Positions 11,733-26,700 of a stretch of DNA of 64,000 nt are shown here, piece after piece. The notes under the pieces are model-generated. The model ran no database searches, was not told the origin of the DNA, and was given only the letters and a program-made list of their open reading frames with translations. The DNA comes from Setaria digitata. Its lineage: Eukaryota; Nematoda; Chromadorea; Rhabditida; Setariidae. The position numbers and the translations under genes were made by a program. Every line of letters begins with the position of its first letter. Position 1 is the first letter of the stretch. The stretch is from the NCBI GenBank assembly GCA_003640385.1, contig RCAB01000284.1:18160-82159 (forward strand), written 5' to 3'.

Positions 11733-14700
11733 ATGAGTAGAGAAAATCGTCCACGCCATCCTATCCTGAGGATGTTGGAGCGACATATGTAAGTTACTTT
11801 AATTTTTCTTTCCAGCTTTTACTTTTTTCTCATGAGTAATCAGATTGAATGAGATCAAATATTTGCTGCTTTATTTATATGATTTGATTAACTGGTTGAA
11901 ACGTTGGCAAGTGAGGTCATCCATCCAATTTAGCAGTAAATACTGCATTTCGATTACTTATTTGGTTACACTTCTTAACTTTATTAGGCTTGTTTAAGTA
12001 ATACTGACCATACTTCTCTCATGAAGATTCTTGCTCAGTTTCCTTACTCACACGGTATTTATTCTGTTGATCGCAGAATAAATTCATTGTCTCAATGCAG
12101 AGCTCAAATGATCAATGGTCAAGCTAGCATCGCGTTTTAGGCCACGCAATAGAACGTAAATTTTACGTCTCTCTCATTGCTCACAAAGATAAGGTAAACG
12201 AGAATTGTTCCCATAAACACTGTTCTTATGGAATATACCGTGTATCGAAAGTTTGTACTGTTAGCACTTACCATCTGATGAAAACACCTGGAAAGTAATG
12301 GAAGGGAAAACAGCTACACTTAACGAGAAACCAATGAAACAGCATATTTCATCCACAAATTATGCAAATTTCCAGATGAAATTTGAAGTTTTCCAAATAA
12401 ATATAACTTCCTCAACTACTCAGTTCATTCTTACCAGATTTGGGGCCGCTGATCGGCCTCCAATTATTATCAAAGGACATTCATCCTTGGAAAGGGGAAC
12501 GCATCCTTTTGCGGAATCGACACTTCAATATTCCAATGTTCCGCAGGTCCTTCCTCCGCTTCCCACATTTATTTGATTTGTAAATAAAAACCAAATGAAT
12601 GACAGAACGTCCTTTTTTTTATTTTTTTTTTTTGTTTCATTCATGGAGAATTGTATAGGCAAAAGATAACTAACATAATGATAAGAATATTTAGGTTTAA
12701 TTTTCCAAGAGAAAAAAAAAAATCTCATTTTCGAAAAAAAGCTGTTGAAATAGCTGCAACTAAAATCTCGTATTATTTCCTTCAAATCTACGCATCCATA
12801 CCGTGATGTGAGACACTTTCCGTTCAAAGTGCTATAAATGTATTGCGGTACTTCCATTTCCGTTTCATTTCCGGTGTAAAAGACGCCACTGGGTAATTTA
12901 CTACAGACATATCAGTTAATGGTGCTATAGTACTTATCCGGCCACTTAGAATTTTTGATGGCTTCTGTGATGATTATGATTCAATATTATTACTTAGAGT
13001 AATAATCGATGGATGATTAAAGAACCATCCCTTGTACACCACTTGTGGCAAAGGGAAGGACCTGAGTTAGGAAATCATTACCACTAGCAGTTACTTCTAT
13101 GATTGATCTCTTAGAACAGGTATACCTACACCATATGTGGATCTTGCCAATTCAAAAGTGCATGTGACGTGTCACGTGACGGTCTCCCCCCAATCCGACG
13201 CGCCGTGTCACGTGAAACCCTTGCAGGTAAAACGAACTAGCAAGGAGGTATCCATCTCCTACTCTTACCCGTCGTATTCTCACCTCCACATAATTGCTCT
13301 ATTTCACTTCATTAAAAGTGTTCACTGTTTCCATTTCCACACTCGATCGATTTCACTGACTTCCTCATAAACGTCCCATTCCCTTTCAGGAACAATCCAG
13401 ACAGTTACTCGCATCTGTTACCATTACCATCCTAAACGGTCCCTCTCCACTTACTCATCACTCCCATTTCCCACCACCTCTCCACCAAACAAATCCACCA
13501 TGTCAAAGGTCGTCACAACCTCTGCGCGATTCTAACATGCAAACGAGATGAATAGTTTTCATCGTTACCCAATCGTTGCAAGAGCGTGAACAACTTGTTG
13601 TGTGTTGCAGCACTATAGCCGATTAACAGAAAGCCTACCGAAGGGTTATGGTATGTGTGTCTTGGATGGGGGAGAGGTCCGGTATTTCTAGAGGTGCGGT
13701 TTCGCAAGGTGTGTGGGGTTTGTAGTGAACATAATTAACTCATTAAAATGTAAGAGGAGGGTAGGAAGGAGCCTGTCTAGAATGGGAAAAAAAGAAGAGA
13801 AAATGGCCACTTAGGATTTGTTATTCCCGGTAATTCAGCGTTAGGGTTATCAGGGTAGGCTTGTTTGCAAACTGGTCTGTCAGATTTATGCAAGACTCTG
13901 TGAACGGAGTGGAGGTGTTCTTTCTCTGGACATTCTTCTTGTGTTTCCTAGATCAGAACAAATCAGTGGTACACTTCGTTGATATGTTTAATGAGATGAG
14001 TAAAGTAGGTTTATGAACTATGAAGGCTCACATTGTTTAAAGAATAGTGTTGCAGTTTTTTCCGAATCATAGATGATGGGTGTGTTTTCACCCTTCTGAT
14101 CCATAAGTAAACGTTTCAAATAGGTTTCGTTTTTACCATTATGCTGCGATTTAAAATGCTGCACATATATAAGCATAGATGTTTTCTTTGAAAAGAAAAT
14201 TTTCAAATTACATTGGAAAGAGTCGTAATAATGATAAATTAGATGTGTTTTGACTTGATTATTTCTCGAAATGATCTTTTAATTCTGTAAAATAAAGGTG
14301 GGTTGGTCATCGTCAAAGGTTTTATTCTTCGAAGCTGGTTCATTTTCTGTTTGGTTAGTAATCTACTTCTCAGCGGTGCAAATTAATAAATGAAATATAT
14401 ATTAGATCTGTGTAAACACAAATCATACTAATTAAACAATTCTTTAAAAACAAATTTTTGTTTTTTAGGAATTTCAAACATAATATGTCCAGTGGTAACC
14501 CGCGAGGGAAACCGAGAAGAAATGGATCTATTCCAGGTAATTTCGGTTCATGTCTGTTCATTTTGTTTGACCTGAAACACTGGAATAAAATAAAATGAAG
14601 GCGAGAAATATATGTTGGAGAGGGGTTTAGGATTGTTAATTACTGTTTATTTGACATTATCAGTTTTCTGAGGAGAAGCATGAAAAATCAAAAGACGAGA

Positions 14701-17700
14701 AAAGGAGGGGAAGGGGAGAAAAAAAAAAGATTCTCAAAGATTTGGAGAATAAATAAACGAATAGATGAATAGAAGCAACGAGGCTGACGATCGATGTCTG
14801 GGAGAGAATGTTGATAGGTTGTTACTCAGATGGTTTGTCAGAGGAATGTTCTCGGTAATGGTAATGTCTGTCAAAGGTACCGTATCTCCCACAGATTGAT
14901 CCATTCTTCTGAATGCAAAAATATCCTGTCACCTTTATTCCCATTTTTCATTCTTCTTCATGTTATGCTGGAATAGTTCTGCTTTACCATTTACTATTAC
15001 CTCAGGTTTGTGATAATTTTTTTTGTAGCAGTGACATTTTTTTGGCAGGAAGAGGAGCCGACAAAGGAGGAAACGAGGAGAGGATTTTCAAAACTCCTTT
15101 TTTCCCCTCTTTCTTTTTTCGACATGGCGCTTCCTGATATAATTTATTTTTAAGGAAATGTAAGGGTAACATCTGTGTGTATAAGGAGTAACTTTTGCAC
15201 TGATATTGCACATGAATATCTCACGATGAGATGGGCGGGACTTTTTTACAGATGAAACGTGATCATAGGTTAAGCATGAGTAACAAATAACTTCTAAGTT
15301 TAAGTCTGATGCAGAAGATATACTAATGAAGTCTAGTTCAGCCGAAGTTAATAGATTAGTATATGCATTGTACTAGGCTCTAAAATGATTCCTAGAGTAC
15401 AGTAGTATCTTATATTCTTGTTTATAGGTGTCTCATTTGAACAGGTAGTATCAGATTTTGGTTCAAGGAATCAGAAGGGTGCAGTGTCGAGCCTTATACA
15501 GCGCACAGGCGCAACAAATAGACGTCAGCTGAATTTTTCGCTATTTACAATTTCGAAATCTAAAGCATTTGAAGAAAAAATTATATTAATTTTTCATCGC
15601 CCTAATTTAATGCTTTCAAATTTTTATCCAAAATTATTTGGAAAGAAATCCGATTAAAAATTTAACGGCAAAGAGTTTGCAGATTACGGTGGTCAACATA
15701 TTGTAAGTTCTCAAGTTCCTGCTGGTGTGCTGCCACCAGGGCAGCCACCACAACCTTTGGTTAATGGAAATGCTGGGCAACCGCCACAACAACCAATTCC
15801 ATTTGCAATACCAAGTGTGGATAACACACATCCGCCACATACTGCAGGCCAGTATCCAACCGTCGCACGAATGCCCCCGAGGAATCTTCCGTATGTTTTC
15901 AAACTCATTGTTTTGGTTCTGAGAAGAAAAAGAGAGCAATTTTTTGATTGACGGAATCGAAAGACAATATTAATTAAAGAAAAGAATTATGAAGCCTTCC
16001 TTTCTGCATAAGGGAATTCATCTTACAACGCTCTCAATTTTATTTATCAAATTGAGAGACTTTATATTGTTTTATAGGAACCCAAGTATGCAATTTGCAG
16101 CGGGCGAAGCGCATGTAGAAGGTGCACGTCCGCAGCAAGGTAATCAGCAAATAACAATACATACTGTTCCACAACAAGCCAGATATCAAACGCAACCAGT
16201 TCAGACACAGCAAAATTATCCATCTTCACAGGTTCCTTCATTTTTTCTACTGCAGTTTGAAATTAGTTGGCATACTGTTGATTCTATATTATTAACAGTT
16301 ACGAAAATGTTAGTGTTAATTTATGTCGAAAATATGTCCCTTTATTACTTTTTCATTTTGTTCACTGTCCAATATTTTCAAGTTTATGCAGAAATATAAG
16401 CTATGGAATTGAGTTTCTTTAGTTGGTTTACTTTCCAGTTAGCTTACCCAACAGCGCCACCTAGTTCGATGTACAATTCGAATGCTATCTATAGTGCGCA
16501 TAATTTTATACCGAATAGTCCACAGTCATTTTATTATCCTCCGTGAGTTCATTAATTTTAATTTTAATTTTCGATTAAATTGTAATGGACGGATACTTTT
16601 AAAGCATTATCTCAAACCTCCAAGGGAATCACTTTCCCCGAGATCATGTAATAATGGAGTTGTGAAACTAGTTTAAGGTAAGTTGAATTGTAATTGGATG
16701 TTATGGAGTATTTCAGGGTTGTTGCTCCCGTTTATTCATATTTTCCGCCTGCTCAGCCAACAGATTATATCAATCCGGCAGCAGCGGCGGCAGCACGCAT
16801 GAATGTAGGTTACAATCAAAATCCGTTCTTAATGCAAGCGACTGCAGCTGCGACACCACCCGCTGCACCACCAACAACCACAACTACAGCTGGAATAACT
16901 GGCAGTATATCCCAGCAACCGCCTCAGCAACTGACTAAAACCAAAAAAATTTTATCAATTGTGGATCCGATGACGAATGAAGTGACAAACAAGGATCATA
17001 TCATTAGATCTGAAAAAGAACAACAACAAATGATGCAGCAGAATGTGGAGACCCCAGACACTGGTAAATTTAATTACTATATCATCTCATCAGCAGCTTC
17101 GTCTTTGATATACCCATCGATTTAGCTCTAGTTGCACCATTAACTTCATAACAATTCGATTTTCATTATTAATGTCATCTCTACACATCAGCTGTTGGAA
17201 CACTTGGTTCGATTTGTTTGGAATAATTTACAATTTGCTAGTCGGTTGAATCTGAGCGTTCGGTATTTCGTATCTCCAAGACTTTTTTCATCTGAAATTG
17301 TATGGACCGCCAAAAAAAAAAAAAAAAAAAAAAAAAAGAAAAGAAAATCATTAGCCAATGTTGGTAGAAATAAGGGATGATTGGTATTACTGAAATACCT
17401 AGCGGAAAGATTCATCAAGCGCTCTGCTTAGCACCGTTAGTGTCAATAAAGGACACGTATGGCATGTAATTGAGCTGTCGGTCGAAATTCTTTAGACGAT
17501 CCCATAAATTAAATTCGCACTTTATACTTTTCTTATTCCTTTTTCTTCGGCCGACGAAGGACATTTCGATATACATATGAATATGATTATAACTGTTCAC
17601 AGAGACGAATCTATAAAAATTCAGTCTTTTTTTTCTAACATTATATTTAACTTATACATCTTTGTTTAAATTCCATCAGAATTTCATTTTTCCCTTAACG

Positions 17701-20700
17701 TTTAAAATGACGTATTATTTATTAATTGCGAGTCATATATATTGTTGGTAAGACATGGAGGCATGGACTGGAAAGATTATTGCTAAGAAAATCGGTTTAC
17801 CGGTTCGGGTTAGTAAGGTATTTTTTATGAAATTTGGGCGACCAGTGTGAGTAGTGCAGTCTCAATTCAAATCGGTGCTGTGTAAGGTTTTTATTTTTAT
17901 TGTTTCCGGTAGAAGATACTGATGAGTACTTACCTAAAATGTGTTAAAGGAGGCATTAGAACATGAAACTTATGTAATATGTGACATCAAAAAGTAAAGC
18001 ATACACAGTATACAAGGTCATCTACTTTGGAACTATAAATATAAACAAGAAAACGGGCATGCTACACTTTCCTTGTGTTTTGGACACAAAGTCGAAGTTT
18101 GTGAAGGAAAAACGACGTTATAAATTGAATATAACCTTCTGATTCTGTTGACTCAACTTTGATAGGTGTGATTGTATGGGTGGTTAACTTTTCCTTCGGT
18201 GTTCGGAATCTAGGGGCTGAATAGTGATGTTAGGGAAAAGATGGGAATAAAACGACAAAAAGAATGAATAAAATATGTGCTCTAGATTGAAGGTTTTCCT
18301 AATTTTATATCATCATTGAATAAAGCAAAAGATTCATTCTTTTGTCTTAGTCATCGTCGAAAAATTTTTTTGGATATCGCAAAATTTTATGAGGAAGGGT
18401 TAAGTCGAAAACGAAGGTTTTCCAGTACGGTTCCATTGCTTGAGCCTCTATATATTATTGTTTACATTTCTGAGAATATTTGACCTATTCAAAGACGCTG
18501 AATACGTTACCCTCACGGTGGTTACTACAATAACTCCTTTCTGTTAATGTTTCAGATGGCTTCTATTTCTTTACATTATGGTAAACAAACAACTAGACAA
18601 GTACCCAAAAAACAAATTGCTAAATAGACTAATAGACAAGTAAGCAAGGGTCCAAAAATAGAAGTTTTTTCTCGGAAAATAATCTACTGATTTTAGTAGT
18701 ATCATAAAAATAAGTAGAAATTAATACTGTGTAACAAATGACTTTTAATTGTACTGTCATTATCCAAGCAGAAGAGATATGGTAAAATTTTTGGACATGT
18801 GATACACATTTGTTTTGTGATGACTTTGCTAATGATATTATTAGTAATATCGATGAGCTGTATCTATATATCTGTATACATACATTTTATATATATATAT
18901 ATATATATATAATGGATCCTGGTGTAACGGTAACTTCACCGCACAGAAATAATATTTTCTCTGAATTATGGGTGTTTATTCCTGCTGTTAAGCGTGAGTG
19001 TATATATATATAGGAAATCAACGGTGATATGTTTTCTTGCTATTTACGAATAAGTTTTCAAGTGTGAAGACGAGATAAACCGAAGAGACGAAAGAGTGAG
19101 GGAGAACGTTGGATAGGAATGGAATTATTTAGACTGTCAGTGGTTCGGGAAGTAATGTAGTGGTAGCGCTGCTGTAATCGACTCTTCATTCCCTCACACA
19201 ACTGTGGGTTATATTTTTTTATTGTCGATGTCACTGTGTGTGCAGCATTTCGCCCCAATGAAGAAAAAAACGAGATGATATTTTATCACTGGATTAGTTA
19301 TGGAGGGAAATTATTTTGTGGTGGTGACGCCAGTAAAAATTGAGGGTTAAATTTCTGTTTTGCATGTGTGTTAGATAGGATTGTAAGAAATAAGGAATTG
19401 TGATTACGAAGCGGTAAAAGTTGGGGAAGTAAGAGAGATGTTAAACTGTTCGCCCTCATTCACTGTTATATCTTTCAACAGATAGTTATGTAATGGGGAA
19501 AGGTGAGAAAATTGAATGAATTAGGCTTGACAAAGTATTTGGGGAAGTAGATCGACAAAAGACTTCATATATCAGGCAAAGTTGATGGGGAATAAGGCTC
19601 ATTAAGGTAATGTTTGGTGTCGAGAATTTAATGAGACTAAGGATTTTTCATTTTTTCATTAACTGTCCCTTAATTGTTTTGTTATATTTCTTAACATATA
19701 AATGAATGCTTTGAGAAAGGGCTGGATAAAGATAAAGATGATTCATATGTAGTGATGGCAACAGCCGTTAAATTTTTCGAAGAAATTTGTTATCGCTTAT
19801 CAGCAGGAATACTGCTGAGCTGAAGTTGCTATCCTTAGTTCAGGGATGATCTCAGAATAGTTTTTTTTATGGCTAAATAGCATGTAAGAGATAGTCTGTT
19901 TACGGCAAATTTTAAGGGAGATCTTAACATCATTCTGTTACAGTGGTGTTATATTAGATGTAGTGATATAGTAATTTCAAAAGATGGTTTTTTTTTAAGG
20001 AGAGAGCAAAAAGTACACTGTGTTTCAGTGCATTTTACGATTATCAGATTTTCATTTTCTTTTTGATCCTTTCCTCCATCTCGATATTATTTCATATTAA
20101 AAGGCTTGAGTTGTGATTGACTTGTACACCTGAAATATAGAGCATTACAAGTGTTTGCATTCATTATGGTAGATTCCCTATTATTTCAGGATCCATTATC
20201 TTGAATTATACTTCTGAATTTCCATTTTTTAGTAGTAACTGCAATTTGCTTGTGACACTGCAGGAGGGAGGAGTTTTTTGTTTAATGAAATTAGGTCACT
20301 GATGTCTCTGTGGAAGAGAAAGGAGAAAGAGGGAAGATAAGAGGTAGTAGAAGTACGTTGAAGCATTTTGTGTATCTTTGCATGCAATAATGGTTGTTTG
20401 GTTTTAAAACTGTGAAACATTTTTTCCATTTCATTTTCTGTTTCGAAATCATGTGAAGTATTTGTTTACAGTTGGCAGGAGAGGCCCATCATCAGGGCAG
20501 GACTTGAGACGTGAGCAACCATCATCCTTCCCTTCAAATGCATCTCAGAAATTTACAATGCAAGTTGCGCAGTCAGTGTTAGGTGGTTCTAATGCTGTCA
20601 GTGCCGTCACATCCACTCCACCACCTGCAATCAATGCCCCATCACTTCCAGCGCAAACAGTTCAACCCGATGCAATCACTGATGTAGTCCCGCGACCATC

Positions 20701-23700
20701 GACATCAGCTCCACCGTTACCGACTGCGAATCCACCGCCTAAGGAGGTATCTGTTTTCAGATAAGCATAGATTGCAGGTAATGAATCAAAATTGATCATC
20801 TTGTCTACTTTATATGAGACATCTTAAATTTATTTATATGAGACTCAAAACGTTGCAAAATGGCACTTTTAAGGATTGCTAATAAGTTTTCTTCCATTTT
20901 TGCATTTACACATTCTATGTTTGAGGTCGAGAGAAGTGCTCCACCCGAGTTCTCTTCAGAGGAAATAAAAGTCCTGGCCGTTGATGCATCAATACAGGGA
21001 AATGACTTTACTGTGTCAGCTGAGCCTCAAGGTATTTTTATGTAATGGGGAAAGGATGTGGGTTTAGAAATACTTAATGTGGAAATCGTTAACAAGGAAA
21101 TAATCGCAAAAATATTTAGATCGGACTAGTTTGCTGACCGTCCTATAATTCCATAAGTTGAAGTGTTGACCTTTTTGTTAATTTTCAGAAGCAGTTGGAC
21201 AAGATGAGCAAAGGGACAAACAAGAAGAATCTGAACATGACACGGAATTGGTGACAGCAATTACCGCAAAAGACGATGTGGAACAGAGTGTAGGAACTGC
21301 TGTCATAGTAACAAGTGAACTAGTTGAACAAGAGGAACATCAAGAGGATGATGATGGAGATGTTGAAGAACAGCAAAAACAATGCTTGCAGCAAGGATCA
21401 GGCATTGGTGATAATCTTCCACTGTCGCAGTAAGTTTTTTGATTTTTCTTGTTGAAGAAGTTTGGCGGAAGTGCTTTTTTTCTTGTGTTGAAGAATAAAA
21501 TGATTTGTAAAAAGTGTTTCCAAAGAAAGTACTTTTTTCTAAAGGATTTTAAGAATTGTATTAAGTCTAAAAAATACATTTGGTAATCAATAACGGTGTT
21601 TAAGAACTGAAGCTATTGTGTTAGTCATTCTTTTTCTTTTTTTGTTTAGGAGTCATAGTCATTCTGTTGTTGAAATAGTACATGAAGAAGAAACTGAAAA
21701 GGATGAAAAATGTCTTGAAGTTGAAGAAAGTCCTGAGGCAGCGCGAGCGAGAAAAAAACAAGAATATATTGATAAACAAAAGGAATTATTGCAAAATGAA
21801 GTTTGTTTTCCAAATGTATTATGTTGAATAAACCCAAAGAAAAACAAATTAAACAAAGTTCTGTTCTGTTATTGTTCAGATGATGAGCTGGGCGAAATTT
21901 GAATGAACTGATTAGTAGTTGTTTACTGCGAATAATTTTTATAATTATTTATTATTAGCGGCAATTTTTTCCAGAGCAGTGTCCAACTGAATGAACGCAT
22001 ATACAGCCATGATTATTTGTTTTTGATACGTGATATAGTAAAAGACATTTTTTTGGATTCTGTTTTACCCGTAAAAGTGTCTGATTTGAAAGATCTTGGC
22101 ATCGATATTGCTTCGGCTCCTGCCAATGGGACTATTGGTGATCGCCAGGTCAGTCTTTTTCGCTCATTGGAATTTTTGGCGTGTTTCAAGTAACTTTCAA
22201 GTAAATGAAGTTTTCATATTTTGAGCATTTTTCAGCAAACATTATGTCATCTTCTTGACAAGTACAAGTATATGTGACAGGAAGTATATTGTGCTGAAAG
22301 ACCAGAAACATCTTTAATAGATGTTCGTCAATCACTGAGTCATCACTAATCGTATTTTTTTTAGCGTCGTTTCGATAGTGCTGCTGGTCCTGGTGCTCGG
22401 TTTATACCTGGTTGGGTGGATAAAAGCCAGTCGAAACCAAAAGCGGTGTGTTCTTGGCCTCTCTTTTTTTTGACCAAATGTTATCAAATGTTTAGGAAAG
22501 AAAAAAAACTAAACTTGATTCCATTAACGGGAAAAATGAAAATTTTGAGGAAAGTCTGAGAAAGCCGGAGAAGTGGAAATTCTTTTTCTTGTACTAATTT
22601 CCATGTGACTATTAATTTTGCGCAGATGTAAATCATTTTCTAGTATCACGGAAGACTTAGTGATCGGACGCATTCAAATCAACGTGAGCGTGATCGAAAA
22701 AGGGTTTGCAGCTTCTTGTCTTTCGTTATGTCCCTTTTTTTTTTTATTTTGTTAATTCTTCATTTAGAACAATGTCATTTTCTAATCACCTGCATAGTTT
22801 GCTTTGGATTTTAGTCAGCAGTAAGTCGACCGTCAATCGATCGACCTAATCGTGAACCGGTAAAATTGCATAAAGCTGAGAATGCATGGAAACCTGAAAG
22901 AAATATCGATGCTAATCAGGTATGGAAAATAAAAATTCGCTCTTAGTAAATCATGAACGGTAAAGTACTGTTTTATTGTAGTGAAATAATATTAACTAAA
23001 GTTTGATTGAGAACGTTACTGCATAACCTTACAATTTCTCTTTAATGGATATTTCGTCACTTTATCAGAGGTACTTTGTTGCAGAAGTTGTACAAGAATG
23101 TGCGAAGTTTACTAAATAAATTAACACCATCAACATTCGATGAGCTGTCGCGGGATTTCCTGAGATTTGAAGTTTACAAAAACAAAGAACAAATGGGTGA
23201 AGTGATTAATATCATTTTCGATAAGGCCGTTGAAGAACCGAACTTCTGTGCACTCTATAGGTAAATTATTCAAATATTCATTTCTCTGAAGCAGTAATTA
23301 GATGGTGTAGGAAATCTAAGAATGCTATTACAAATTATTATAAGAAACAATGCTACGATTTTAGTATACTTCTAATGTTTGACTTAAATTAAGAAGTATA
23401 TGCGGGGGCTTTGAAGTGAATGAAGGAACTGGTTAAAAAGAAACGAAGATATATAGAAGTTTGTATGTTTAAAAATATATAAATATTATATATATAATAT
23501 GTATGGAAAAGAGAAGAAAAGAAACTAAAAGAACTAAAATTTGATGAGAATGATAAAATTATGTTTAAGTGATCTCTGCAAAATGCAAGTGGTGAAAGAA
23601 TCAAAAGAATCAAAGGATAAATCAAAATTTCGAAGCGCATTGCTCACTAGATGCCAAAATACTTTCGAAGAGAAACGAATGTCTGAAATCAACAATAAGA

Positions 23701-26700
23701 AAATGGAAATGGAGAAAGAAACTGATGTAATTGTTTCTACTACACATAAATCTATGGATTTTAATAAATATTAGTAGAAATGAAAGAGATTTTAAGCACT
23801 TGGCTGAAGTACGGAGGTGAAGGTAGTAAAGCTTTAACGGAATTTCAAATGAAACAGTTTCAACAGCAGAAGAACAGCAATTGTTAAAGTAGCGCTTTTT
23901 TATGTTTATAGGCCATTCAGATAAGCAGAAATATTGTTCTCATCTCTTTGTTAACCAGGTTCATTTCTTTTAGGAGAGAAAGAAACGAGAATTAAAGATA
24001 GAACTGATGGAGATGGAGGCGCGAGAAAGGCGACGAATGTTGGGAAATATAGGATTTATTGGACAGTTGTTTAGGCATGAATTAATAGTACCACGGATTT
24101 TGAATTGGTGTATAGTGCATCTTCTCAAAAATCACAGTGAATCACCGGTAAGTTGTGATTTTAAAAGTGTGTTTAAATTTGTTGGTTTCGTTTTTAAAGT
24201 GTTTTTGGCCTGTTATTTAACTGTTATTCTTCTGATGCACTCTGTGCTAGAAACGTTCCAAAATAATTCATAACGAGGAAGGAAAAAGTAAAGATTTGTT
24301 TATAGGATGGTGATGAAGAAAGTATTGAGTGCGCAGTAAAAATGCTTGAATCAGTAGGTAAACTGGCTGATCGTCAGTGCCAGCAACAACAAGCAAGCTA
24401 TCAGTCGGGTTCATTGGATTCACATTCACAAAGTGCACAACAGGAACACCCTCAGGAGACACAAAAACACGAAGAATTCAATACGAATCTTTATTTCGAA
24501 CATCTCAAGGAAGTCTCGACTAAAGTGTCCAACCGTGTCCGATTTTTGATCCTCAATCTTATCGAACTTAGGGATGTAGGTTTTAAGATTTTTTTATGCA
24601 TATAGAACTAAAACGACTGATGAATAGATTGGGTTTCTTATGCAATGGAGAGACTAATCTCGATGTCAGTGATAATAATAAAACATTAAAACATTGTCTG
24701 TCACGTTTTGCAGTGGTATTTTGTGCTAGAAATGCTTGGTGAGATGTTTCCATTTTTAATTAAGGTTACATAGTCAGTATTTAGTCCGTTCTCGAACTTG
24801 GGGAACAGGATTACATGATATACTTTTTGATATCACTAGGATTTAATGCCTTTTCAATATACAGAGGTATTCATAATTATTGTATTAATGTGCTATGTTG
24901 GGTTTTTTTTTTCTTTAACTTCCTCTAAGTGCCGAGAAAATATTTCAATTTTCTTTTTCAGAATAAGTGGGTACCACGAACATCTGAAAGTGGACCAAAG
25001 ACTTTGGAAGAAGTACACGATGAAGCTCGAAGGGAAGAAATGGCTAATCGGTTACAACGTGAACAAGTATATTCTTCGAAACTTCGTTGAAAAGCATCCT
25101 CTTACTTGCTACTTATTTTCAAAATTTTCTTTGTAGTATGCAAATAAAAAACGATACGAAGGTAGAACCTCATTGGATAAACGAGGTCAGAGACCAGTGT
25201 TGATTGGAAGGCAGTCACAAGATGGTCGTCAGTACGGGCCAAGAGTTGGTGAACAAAGTCGTGATCAGAAAGCTCGAGCAGCTGGAGCTGCAAACCTTGT
25301 TGCCAATACCGCTAGTAGGAAAAACCAAACTTTAAATAGTGTATGTTGCTAATATCGTAACTTCTTCGGTTTCTGAAGTATCAAGTACTCTCTGTCCTTA
25401 GATTGTTTTGATTTTAGCTGAAGCTAATTAATTCCGAAGTGCAACTAATTTTCATTTGTTGTTTAGTTTTTTGACAGAAGTAATTCTCCTTTTCACAGGA
25501 GTCTAAATAATTAGACTTTTTAGAAAATCTTTTTAACAGATCAGGTTTTACTTCAACATTTGAGCAATGAGACCAAACAAATTTCTGCAACTTCGTGCTA
25601 TTGACTATCCAGTATCTGAACTAAACAAAGGATTTAATTTCAATTCTATCTTTTAGGTCTTCATTTTTGACTTGACTGTAGTTTCTTTTTTTCTGAAGTA
25701 TGTTCGTAGTATGGAGTCTCACCTTAATATTCGCTACAGTAATGATCATTAGTTATTCTCGATAATGCAACTTACGAATCTGCAAATGGATATATTCCAG
25801 GTCGATCAACCACAGTCACTTGGTGCACGGCGACCCGCATTTGCAGGTGGTGCAATTGGTGGCGGGGGGCAACAAATGGATAGGAATATGTTACCTCGTG
25901 GTATGCTCGGTCGCGGAGCAGGTCGCGGTTCACTAGCTTCCAGAGACAATTCACAACCATCTAGTCGAGAGCCATCAGAATCTAGGAAACAGTCTAGGGA
26001 CGATGAGCGCAGTGCAGTAAGTTTTCTATGCCAACGTGCCATGACCAGAAAATGAAATTTTTTGTACACTTATTGATGGCAATTTTCTCCACAAATGCAA
26101 TAAGTGTTTTAGGCCATCGCAGCAGCAAGCGCTGTAACACACAGTGCGAGCACCAATACCTTAAGACGTGGATATGCGGGTATAGCAGCCGGTGGCTCAT
26201 CGTCACCGCCATCATTAGCCGTGGATGACGAAAAAAAAGATGTAGGATATATCAACAGAGGAAGTGAATTAGATGACAAGGAAATGTTTGGGTCATTGTA
26301 CCGAGAAATACATGATTATTTCTCTGATTGTACGAGTATTGAGCAGGTAATTTTATGTTATGTCATGCTATTTAAATTTTATTGTATTTTGAGTTGCGTT
26401 GACACTACTATCCTGTCATAGATCATAACGTGGTAACTCAAAAGTAGCTTGAATCAGCATCAAAAAAATATGGCTTATTAGCTTCCATTAGATACTTGAA
26501 CCTGATTATAATAATTTAGACAGCCGATTATGAGGATTTGTTATTTTGACCCTTTGTTCCTTTTTTGATATCTAACTCAAATGACCTTTTGGTCTTAGTT
26601 CCAGTATTAAAGCATTGTTTTCGTGTGTTTCCATTCTCATTTTTCAGCTATTCCAATCAATCATGGAAATAATGGTCAACGAAAGGACGCAAAATGTGGA

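Noticed and set aside
12298..12576. 92-codon plus-strand frame as a stand-alone gene
   Set aside because: Its first half is low-complexity and AT-driven; only the 12438-12546 part has splice-like ends, kept as a weak exon candidate.
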